Shown piece by piece: positions 21,225-32,000 of a stretch of 64,000 bases of DNA. The DNA is from Lineus longissimus. Taxonomy: Eukaryota; Nemertea; Pilidiophora; Heteronemertea; Lineidae. The stretch is from NCBI RefSeq assembly GCF_910592395.1, contig NC_088309.1:23934599-23998598 (forward strand), read 5' to 3'. Made by a program: the position numbers and the translations under genes. Below the pieces are notes generated by a model. It was not told the DNA's origin. It worked only from the letters and a program-made list of their open reading frames with translations, and ran no database searches. How positions within the stretch are numbered: position 1 is the first letter of the stretch; every line of letters begins with the position of its first letter.

Positions 21225-24200
21225 ATGCCTTTCGGGCCAAGTTTCAATGAGTTCCATTTACTGACGATTTGCTGCTACTTTGGATTTTTGATAAGTTTTG
21301 CCAGTGGAAAACGTGAGTAGTTTTTGTATAGGCCTAACTCATTTTGATCGTGGACACTGGCTACAAACCCCGGCTACAAACCAGCTGGTTCCTTCTTTAG
21401 TGAACAACCAGCGGAATAGTTGTATCGGAGCAAGTAATATATACTGTTTCATGGCGCCGACCAACTCTATTTCATCTCATGAACTACAAGCTCGGATGCA
21501 ACATTTCAGAAGGGCCTCGCCGTACACCCGTTTTGCCATTCTGAGATTCAGAATTTTTAAAATGCTTATGTCATGAAAAGTGCGAAAGGGCGCTACCGGC
21601 CCACGGAGTGTTCTGATGATCATGTTTGGCACGAGCCCGCCATCGCTATCAAATTACCGGTAAGGATTTATTATCTCTTAACATTCTAATTTTTAACAGA
21701 AACTCTCGGGAGCACTTGCGAGATTGATGAAGACTGTGGCATTCCTTTCGAAACGTGTGACCCGGAATCGGACACCTGCGTCTGCCGAACAGATTATGCA
21801 GCAATAAATGGCTACTGCAAACCAGCCTCACTTGTACGGTTAAAACGAAATGGTAAAGTATACTCAGTATTGTTGTCATTCGCTTCTCAGTTCGAAATCC
21901 CCGGCCAGAATGTGCCTAAACGTTTAAATTTATGCAAACAATTTGCGTCGCTGCGAACAAGGTTCTGTCAATCGGTTGCACTTAATCTTTCCTTTATTGT
22001 CAGCCTGTGGGACAAATATGGTGCAGTTTCATGCCAAGCTTATAATACCTCGGGAAAGTCTCTTTCCCTTTCAATTCTGAATGAAAAGCAAGATTGCCGC
22101 CTTTAGTTTTACCACTGCGGATATCAACGGAACCATCGGGACTATGCTTAATATCTCTGGTGAGCGGAATTGCCATCCCGATTAATGATCCTTTATCGAC
22201 TTAGTTCTATGAAACTAGAGTAGATTAGTCGACGAGTTGTCAACGTAGCCTTTAAAGCTTTTCGTACCGTGCGTTGACAAAAAACGGATGAAAACGTATA
22301 CATTGTACACGACGGTACCTCTTAGACTTTCAGAGACTAAATCTTACATTACTTTCCAGTGATGAATTATGGTCAGAACTGCACAGTGGATGGCGACTGT
22401 GGAACAAACGAGTTGTGCGACAGCGGCGGCACTGGATTGTGCTCTTGTAATGACAGGTACTGGAGTAGTACTGGGAGTCCATCTGTCACCGGATGTGACG
22501 TATGTAAGTTGCCTTTCAAGATTTTCGTTCCCGATGAAATAAATGTACCCCTTTCTGTAATTGGTCTCGACTGCACCATCGCTTCGTGCATGTCTTGTAG
22601 CCTGCGAGTTTTTGTCAGGCCTAATCTTTTCTAAGCATACAATCAATCAAAGTGTTTATTTTAGAAACGATCCAGTGGCCTGCTATGAGAGGATGGACCC
22701 ATGGATTGGGCCTGGGGTTTAGAACATCGGTGCATGCGGCCGATATAATAGCAAACACTGCCTGATTCTTAGTTTCGTAGTGATGTAGTTGGTGTATCTT
22801 TCCTTTAAACCGAGAACTTGCTTTATATCTCTTTCCTTTTTTCCTTCACTGACAGATGTCTCACATGGGTTAGATTGTACTGGTCCGTCAAATTGCACCG
22901 GTCCGAATGAAGATTGCAAAAATACACTGTGCTCATGTATCAGCGGTTATACCAGCAGCCAACAGACACTCAACATCACAGGATGTGATACGTGTAAGTA
23001 GACGACCGAAACCAGGCCCCAATTAAAAAACGGGAGCCTATTTCCATTCTCCAGTCACCACAAAACGTACAGCAAACCTGACATAAAACGTTCACATGAA
23101 GTACTGTGTTGACTTCTAAACAGTTTTTATGTATCAAGTTATTCTGGGCTGATCGATCGGTGTGATTCCGGTATCTGTTGGCGTCGGTGGTTTCATTAAT
23201 TATATAATACCACGCATAATTAACGCAAACGCCAAGAAGAAACATGCCTTCGTGACCATCGCCGGCATCGGAAAACTTGGTGTATATGTAATATCTACCG
23301 TTTCTTTAAGTAACGGTCTTTAATCAATGACACCAGAGGGTACATCATTGCATTTATCTTTATTGTATCTTCCAGTTACATTTGGCAGTTCTTGCATTTC
23401 CGATTCGGACTGCATGACGGGTCGAGAGACCTGCGACGTAGCTGGTGATTCCACTTGTATCTGTGCTTCCGGTTGGGCCCGGAGTGCTTCTAACACAAAC
23501 TGTGATACATGTAAGTAACAAAGGATTCGTGCGATAAACTCGGACGTACTGCTTGTTATGTTAAGTTCATGCAGTTGTTATGCAGCACACGATCATATCA
23601 ACAGTAAACTGGCTTCTGTTCCCCCTTCCCGAGATCGAGGACTCCAAAAGCACGTGGTATATCACACTTTTATAAGATATGTGACGTCTTGGGTCTACTT
23701 GGTGAGAAACACTCACGTAATTATTGTTTTCTAAAAGGTAACTTCGATAGACCAAATACATGTATGATCTAACTTCCCTCTCGGCAAATATTGCGGACAA
23801 CATTGGATTACCGTAGGTTGAGAGTGAATTCCGACTTCGAGATAATAATGTCCCATCGCCGTTGCTTTCTCTCTATATGAAAACATATACCCTGCTTGAT
23901 CAGACGGAACGAAATGTACTCTATTGACCATTTTGTTTGTATATCACCGTATAAATCTAACGTGTTTCTTTTTCCTTTGCAGTTTATGGTGTGTCTATGA
24001 CAATAGCCGGTATCAATTTTACTGAAGTAAGATACGCTACGTCATAATAATATTCTTCTTCTCACAACATCTTGTTTAAAATGCCAACATACTCCCAACT
24101 ACTTTACAATTCACGCCCGTAAGCTCCTTGTGTGACCCTTTCTAGTCGTGGTACTTGGGACGAGCCAAAAAAAGACAAGTGAAATTGTTTTTGAACTTAT

Positions 24201-27200
24201 AAATTTTTTCACCTATCAGTCAGTTAATAAAAAAATTCACAAACATTTTCAAATTCAAAAAAGTTTTGGGATGATGCTGTTGCTTCATTTTGAGCAGAAA
24301 AAAAGTGAAAAAAATATTTGGACTTAGAAAACTTGTCTAACCCTAATACTTTCATAAGTTCAAAATTTAGAAAAATTTTCAAAGTCAAAAAAGTTTTGGG
24401 ACTGATGATGTTGCTTCATTCCGAGCCGAAAAAAACCCAAGTGAAAATAACTTCATTCAGTCAGTTTAAATTTCATTTTCCCTGGATGGTATCTCACTGC
24501 TTTGTATCTTTCCAGTTTCAAGCCATCGAAAGCACATTTGCATCTGCTGTTGCAAATGCTACCAATAACTATTGTTCATCAAACACTACTACTGTGGCAG
24601 AGTGCTGTAACATACAGACTTCTTATGTGTAGGTATCATGTTTATACATCTGTATCAACAATTGATAAAGACTCTTGGTAGAATCCAGAAGTATTAAGGT
24701 AGCAGGAAGGGTTGGTGTTTGCGGTTTCTGAGTGTGAGGGGGTGTAGGGGTGTCTGTTGACTGTGCTTTAAGAGAGACTAGGCATGGTGCCAGACTCTCT
24801 TAAAGCACAGTCAACAGACAACCATGCCGTACCGAGCTTCGCGCAATAAGGACCATTCTGGGAAAACTCACTGCTCCTGCTCGAGGTAATCTTGCGCAGT
24901 GTTGCTTCTGCCCACATACATCGTACTGGAAAACGTCTCGTACGAAGAAAGTCTGGCATGCGCCAGACTACTTAGTAAAGAACTTCTGGCTGCACGAGAC
25001 TACTGTGATAAAAATGACCATTGCAGAGACTCTGTGACGTAGGCATATATTTTTTACTGTTAAAAATGCTCTCAAAGACGATATGGAATGATTATATATT
25101 AACATTTCCTGAACTATATACCTTCTGATTAGCATCTTGACCAGTCCTTCGCCAAGACTTATTTCAGCTGCCTGCCATATTACTGACGAGCTCACTTCCC
25201 CAAGCAGCCAGACTAGAAGAATTTCGATGAACTTATGCATTAACTATTCAATATTCATACTATTCTTATTGTATACATGAATATACCTATTTTCAGACCA
25301 TCAGGTGTGCTTCAAATCACCAATGCCTCTCTTATCTCCTTCAACGCATCTTACGACACGGCGCTAAATATCGATCTCGTCCTACAGACACCGGATGACA
25401 ACGAACTGTGCGCGGCCGCCGCATTACATGCCAGGAGGAGAAAGCGATTTGTCATTATAGGTGCGGGGTTCGGGTCGCTCAATCCAAGCCTGTCACTGGT
25501 TCTGTTGACAGCGCCTTCGGGGTACGTATCGACAGGGAGTTTTCTAATTGCTCTTGGAATGTACTGACAACCAAGACGCCTGATCTCATTGTCATTTCGG
25601 AGCCAATCGTTATAATTTGATTAATGCAAATTGATCCTTGGTTCTAACTCGTAATATTTTTCTAATTTCAGAATCACAACGATTACTCAAGAAATTACCC
25701 AAGCCGTGCAAACGACTTTCGGATACACACCGACTGTCTCATTTACTGTAGTGATAGTTGCCGTTCCAACCGCTGCACCCGCAACCACGAACAATCCGGG
25801 GACTGCCATCACTCAGGTTAGTCACGGTCCCGTCTCGCCTAAATCGCGCCTAAATAGCGCCTAACTCCCAGGTTACTCCCAGGTATTTTTTATTAAAGAA
25901 CTAAGAAATGAATAAGACTAGCAAAAGCTTTTCTGTACAGACAGGCCAAGTGTAAATGTACAGAGTTTTAGATGTTTAAGCATTTGCTGGTCTTTATTCA
26001 TATCGACCATGTATATGCATCGTCTTGGCCTTCGTTTCGATTTCGCTGTAGGCTAATCTAATTATTCAATCGGTCTTTCTAAATCTGAAACTAGAGGGTA
26101 TTTGTGTGCCCGAGATTTTGTATGATGACACCTGTCACTTTTATGTCAATTTTTGTACTCCAGCCCCACGTCGCCCCAACTCTTCCATCCGCGTCAGTCA
26201 CCACCAGCTGGGTCTTCATATTGGTTGTTACCATTGGATCCATTGTCGTCTTGGGCCTCATCATCGTCGTCATCGTCAGCTGCGTCAGGACGCCAAGGTA
26301 ACTAATAGATTTTCATCGCCCTAGTTACGACGCCTTTCAACACTTTTTCATAAAATAAACAAGTCTGTGGCTTCTTGGATATTTCTTCTTACAAAGGTTA
26401 AAATCTGTTTTGCCTCTAGGGCTCTGGTTTACATTATTTTCGTGATTTTTGATGAGTATACTATTCGGACGACGTCAATGTTGAGAGATTCTATGGCGGG
26501 TGCGCGGATTGGTTGCTGTCGTTTGTCTCATTCTGTCCTCGCCGCGACAGCACCGTATTTACAGTAAACTCACTAGGAGCCGTCAAGACCGAAACTAACA
26601 TAGTCACAAATCATAGAAACACCCAAAGTATTGTTTGATGTGTTTCGCCTACGGGCGCGCGCAATAAGATAATGACTTTCATTTCTTGATTTTGAAATCT
26701 ATAGGAGTATTTGCCTTCAAGCCTTTCAATTTATAGAAGATCTGCAATCCGGCTGTATGATACTGGCCGGTCCCATTGTTTTATATCAGTAGACTGAAGC
26801 CTCGCCTTTGTTTCCATCTAATTCGCAGGCCCCATCGATCGTCCAGAATCTCGCACATAGACCCATCTGAATATGAAGGTCATCGCCCGCGGAGTATTGT
26901 TGTGGTAGAGCGGGTCGGGGAACGACGGGACAATCACCCTAACTTGATATCCTCTGGTGGTTCACAGCAAGGCGTATTGTCGTACCACCAGCAGATGGCT
27001 TACCCAACGGACGTTGGCTTACCAACAGTCCAAGCCTAGAAAGACACATTGGAAAATTATGAAAAAGCCAGGTAGTCCAATTCCGTTTGTTCTTCTTCAC
27101 AGGCCGAGCAGAACTCGAATCCGCCACTCGGAGAGCGCATCCTCGACGAGTTCGCGGAATAGCAGCTGCCGTAGTCGTCACCCGTCGCCGATGCCGCGCG

Positions 27201-27364
27201 AGATCATCGTAATTGAGCGATCAGACCAGCGTCATCCAAGCAGCTCATCGGGTGGTTCCCTCGTATCTTATAATGGCAGAATATTGTTAACTTCTACACG
27301 GCTACAATCCGTAAGCGATGGTGGGTCGCAGCCCAGCATTGGTCTACCAACTGCAGAAGCATAA
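21225..27364 (+). CDS. Single-pass membrane protein with four Cys-rich EGF-like modules
   Basis: Eleven exons: 21225-21312, 21700-21852, 22360-22503, 22856-22993, 23376-23510, 23983-24026, 24516-24628, 25297-25521, 25672-25816, 26164-26297, then 27103-27364 or, alternatively, 26829-27039. All borders have AG/GT and phases match; the sum is 1581 nt (526 residues) or 1530 nt (509). Exon 1 encodes a signal peptide with core LLTICCYFGFLISF. Exons 2-5 each encode one six-Cys module of the form C-x5-C-x5/6-C-xn-C-x-C-xn-C (for example CEIDEDC ... CDPESDTCVC). Exons 6-9 form an unrecognised ectodomain with N-x-S/T sites, a CC pair and a furin-like ARRRKR at about 316-321. Exon 10 encodes a membrane span (about 411-436) ending SCVRTPR. 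The tail is Ser/Arg-rich. A receptor or adhesion role is inferred from layout only; I recognise no named family. Confidence 0.82.
24751..24820. repeat. 26-bp perfect inverted repeat
   Basis: TGTCTGTTGACTGTGCTTTA plus AGAGAG (24751-24776) is exactly complementary to 24795-24820 across an 18-nt loop. Related palindromes follow (AGTCTGGCATGCGCCAGACT at about 24951). It lies in the intron between exons 7 and 8 of the EGF-like gene, so it is transcribed. It is a miniature inverted-repeat element or a microRNA-precursor-like hairpin. Confidence 0.8.
25906..26010 (-). mobile_element. MITE, copy B
   Basis: On the minus strand it reads GATATGAATAAAGACCAGCA, AATGC and later TTTACACTTGGCCTGTCTGTACA, matching copy A at 7185-7333 in the same order. 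The outer ends are shorter than in copy A. It lies in an intron of the EGF-like gene. Confidence 0.6.
26829..27039 (+). CDS. Alternative penultimate/terminal exon of the EGF-like gene
   Basis: It follows the acceptor CATCTAATTCGCAG and begins with G in the same phase as the exon at 27103. It encodes 70 residues and a stop. The block PRSIVVVERVGERRD and the ending SSGGSQ...VGLPTVQA resemble PREIIVIERSDQRH and GGSQPSIGLPTAEA in the next exon, so the two arose by exon duplication. No AATAAA lies between them, so transcripts using this exon probably run on and carry the second one as 3' UTR, or use it as a skipped cassette. Confidence 0.75.
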
Positions 27365-29011
27365 ACAGTTATTGCAACAGGAGAGGAATTCGGAATACAA
27401 AACTGTATTTCATCATTTTGTAGTCAAATGTATCAATCTCTTTTACCACACGTCGATTCACAATCGACTTGTAAAACAATACTGGACATCGCTCCCAATA
27501 CAAAGCAAAGCACATAAAATGGGTGGGTGATATTTTGGGTGGTGTCATTACCTGTATATTGAGATGGATGCTTGACGCCAAACCCTATATCTATTCAGAG
27601 ATCGGACAGACGTCATCTTAGAATATTAAGTGTGATGACAAACTATAAAAGTGACTATATTTATCTCCGGACTCCAAATAGCAGAGCTCGATCGGCCCAG
27701 ATATATTCCTATTTCACCGTGAAATGATAAAAGTTGACTTGATTTATAGTGTAGTAGAAAGTGTCGTCCTTTGTCGAAGTGTCGTATTAGTTTTTCACGG
27801 AGTATTTGGATGTTCCAAATCCGGTTTCATGCAGTTCACCACGTATATATTATTACGAATAAATGTTTCTCGACATTGTGTAATGTACAGTCGTTGATTT
27901 GTTTCATTCATGCCAGTATTTGCAGTTATAAAGAAGTCTGCACCGTTTTCTCAGAAGAAAGACAAAACCGCTCACTTCAAGCCCACGTATGCGTCATCAT
28001 GAGAAGTTGTGTCGGGCCGGGTTCGCAATCTCCACCGCCAGTTCACACGACGAAATTGTCTAATGCGTCATACACATCCTGCGTGAAGGAGGGATCCCGA
28101 CACACGATGCCGATAGATCGGCAGGTGCTAACTTCGTGACGAAACCAGGCAAAAAGATGCCCGGGAAATTAGAGACAATGGCGTGTCCGCGTCTTGGGTA
28201 AACCACGTGACACTTGGATGTGCATTAGTGTCTTCCATGTGGCCTCACGGACGGCGGTGTCATATTCACCATACGCTGGGCGAAACCTGCAGCTAGACCA
28301 ACATTTAGAGGTGATTGTGCCAATGTCTCCTTAAATGTTTTTTTGGGCTCCTAATTTAGGCTTAATGTCATCTTGTCATGCTGTGGACGATATCTGGCAG
28401 ACCCTCACTGAGCCTCAAGCTTATTGTTGAGAGCCAGGATTTTTACTTCCTTCCATGAAAGCCATGCACGCTGACTCATCTAGGAATACAATGCTGGTTT
28501 CTCTCTCCATGATTTAACTCGGGCCTTATTGCCTGGTAGCCAGCACTGTTAACCACTAGGCTATGAGGCTCTTCATCACAGCATAAGATATGACATTCAC
28601 AAAATAGTGAGCTTCAAACAACTACAGTGTATTATTGATACCCACGCATAAATCAGAATACATACTGTGGAGGAATTGTATGAATAAATAAATAAATAAA
28701 TTCACAACAGCAACAAAGTGGACTCATGGTCAACATGATATCCTAATATACAAAGAGATCATTAAACCATTCAGCTATGAGACTATTCTTTCCTGCCACA
28801 CAAATATTTCTCTGAACTTAATTTTTTTGTCGGCTGTGAAAATAACACCCCATACTTCATGTTCCTTCCTATATGGACTTCTATTCCTTACAGGATATTC
28901 CAGAAACATCTCAGTTATTGGCTACACATAGATGTAAATGCAGACGTGCCAAAAGGCATACTGTCCTTTTGACTATTAAAACCACAAGTGAAGACAAAGA
29001 AGATTAACTCC
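27365..29011. other. Convergent intergenic region
   Basis: Between the 3' ends of the EGF-like gene and the P450 gene. An AATAAA at 27858-27863 may end the former. A tRNA-derived fragment lies at 28511-28571 and an (AAAT)n run at about 28681-28701. No coding exon is supported. Confidence 0.5.
28511..28571 (-). repeat. tRNA-derived SINE-like fragment
   Basis: On the minus strand AGCCTCATAGCCTAGTGGTT shows a pol III A-box form (TAGCCTAGTGG) and, about 40 nt later, GAGTTAAATC is a weakened B box. Arm pairing is too poor for a functional tRNA. Confidence 0.5.
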
Positions 29012-32000
29012 TCATGATTTTGATGTAGCTTTCTTGTCCCTAGATTTACTATTATCCTCCACCAGTATCTCGAGTATTTTGGGCTGAAGGACAAAGTTCA
29101 TATAGTCGCCCTCCAAGTTGACCTCCTTCCCTGGTGTCGGTTTGATAAACATCTGATGCATCATGATAGAGAAGAAGAGGAAGACCTGTGCGTCTGCTAG
29201 AACCTTCCCCAGACAGCATCGCCTGCCCATACCATAAGGCTGGAAGGCTTCAGGGATGACAAGGTTACCAGCTGGGTCAAGGAACCTGAAAGAGAAACAA
29301 TGATATCGGTCTCTGTAATTTTTGCAAGATGATTCAAATGAGACAACCAAGCATGACATTCCAAACACTAAGACTCCTAGACCTTTTTAATCAACAAAAA
29401 CGTGACTTCCTTGTGACATCAAATTTACTATTCTTTCTTCTTCTTCTCAGCGTCCGAGAAAAACCTCAAATCCTTAGGCCCACCTCTGTCACCACAGTTT
29501 GGTTTGGCTTTTGTGTGCCAAATAAAACTGTTCAATCGATAAATTAATGATGACAAACCTTTCAGGATTAAACGTATATGGTTGCTTCCAATATCTTCCA
29601 TCATGATGAATACTCCACAAGTTGAACAAGACGTTTGAGAACTGGGGAATATCAAAGCCTGCAAAAAGGAGTAAGTTTTTGTACATGTACATGTATCTTA
29701 AGTTTAAAAGACAAAGATGACTTTTGCAAAGATATTTTAATCAAGGTGGGTGTCTTCTACTTTCAATACATTCTATAGTCATCTGATTTTAGAAGTAAAA
29801 ACTTGAATAATCACTTCAATGATATGATGTATTTACCTTCATTGGAAAATTGCATTAATCTAAAGCGCACTAAGTCAAACACATGTACTTAGAAATAAAA
29901 GAAATATAACAAACCTAGTAGTTTTGTACCAGCAATTGTATAATGAGGGAACATAAGAGGCATCACTGTTGACATTCGTTGGATTTCATAGATTGTTGCT
30001 CGAGTATATGGCAGATTGTCTCGGTCGTCCAGCTGTGGCAGGCGTTCCCGTCCTATCACTGCATCGAGCTCCTTTTGGACCTTGTTTTGAACATCAGGGA
30101 AGGCTGCCATGTACAAAAGCGTCCATTCAAGAGTTGCAGTCACTGGCTCAAAACTTTGTGACATGATGTCTATCAGCATACAAATCAGATCCATATCTTT
30201 TAAGGCACCAAAGTCTTCATTCAATTCTAGATGGCGTAAGAATCTATGCACTACATCTTTGAATTCAGTGGGTTCATAGTCTTCCTTGTGTTGATTGATC
30301 TGTTGATATGTAAATGCCCTCAACATATTGTGTGTCAAGTGTAAAAGTCTTGCCTTTTCTGATGGAATGAATTTTAACAGTGGGAGAAAGTCACCAATTT
30401 GGGAGTAACCACACTTAAAGCGTATGTCCATTGTGTATAAGAGTTTGATGAATTCAGTATCATTGTAAGCAAATTCTTCATTGAATACTATTAGTGTTAT
30501 CATGTTCATGACTCCGCAAGCGATGACGTCTCTTGGGTTGAAAGAGCTTCCGGCATGATCCTCAAACTCGTAGCAGATCTTCACCACCATCTGGACTATT
30601 TTGTCTTCAGCATCAGGCATGATGTCACCTCTGTCAACCATGCAAGATTCTAGCAGTTTCTTCTTCATTCGGAACTTATCATCATAATCAGCCATGACCA
30701 GACCTGGAAGGCAAATCAAGAAAGATTTTTATGTTTACATTTATTTCAGATAAAGGAGAAGTGCAGCACGATGCTTGCCATTATATCAATAGATATTTCT
30801 GTAAAATGATGCTTCAAATAACGCTGTTCTCAGCATACAGTATCAAAATATATTGGAGGAAGACCATACACATGAGGCAGTATCGAAAGACAAGTCTCAT
30901 TGCATAGAAACATATTCATACTGGAGGAAGACCATTCACATGAGACAAGTCTCATTGTATATTCATACTCAATATGATATCTGAAGGACTATCCCTTGGA
31001 TCTTGGAGATGGGCTATTGTTATTGTCCTTTCTGTAGGTAGGCCTATGTTGCAGGCAGCATAACTCAAATATCTAAAATCTAAATAACAAGGGAAAAGAA
31101 ACGCATAATAAAAATAAAATATAAAGTAAAAAGGAAAAAGGAAAATCTTGTCCACAACCGGATTCGAACTCGCGACCTTTGGATCGAACATCGTATTCTG
31201 CCATTTCTGACGAGCGCTCTACCAACAGCTCTAATGTTTCTGAGACGTCTGATGTCATGTATTTGTCGAAATATGATTGGCTGAAAGTCCCTGTACAAAT
31301 GTACAATGTACTGCCCGAAAGGTCCAGGAAAAAAATTCGCTAGCGGCTTGTGTCATTCCCTGGTAGGGACTTACAGAACTTGTTGGATGCATGGTAAACG
31401 AGAAGTCTCCGGTCTTTCACAGCCGGCGGCTGGTGTGAGCATCTTGACCCTCAAGCCTTGGAGCCACTCCGCCGACCCGGACTCCGTTACACCAACGGGC
31501 CGATTAACTCTGATGGTTCAGAGTGGGTGTGAGGGGCGAAACAGTCTTCCGTCTTGTATGACTTGGGCCCATGTCTTTCATGACGTCGGCCCCTGTCTCT
31601 CACAACCTGTTGCTGGTTAAGGCAGTATCTAAAACCCCATACCACATACCACATACCCACATAACCACATGCCATTTTTTTCCAGGTGGGGCAATCCAAT
31701 GACGGCTGAAGCTTTTATAATAAGCCTGGCAAGATTGGATCACTCATTTCTAGTTCGTCTTACCCAGGAGACAGGAGTGTTTAATGGACAACCCATTAAG
31801 TGACCCGACCGAATCAAGTTTGATATCATGCTATCAAAGTTGGCAATTGTATTCTGTTTCGAATGATTGCAGGTTTCGAAACTGAGCGCCCTACGAACGA
31901 GGAACTACAAAGTACGAATGTCTGTCGAGTCATCAAGTCCTCTATCTGCTAAATGATTTACACGACACTGAACCATATTTTATACTTGGTTGTAGAAGGA

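Noticed and set aside
31151-31231. Functional tRNA gene
   Set aside because: Good A and B boxes, but the arms do not fold into a cloverleaf and the spacing is too long; better explained as a tRNA-derived SINE.
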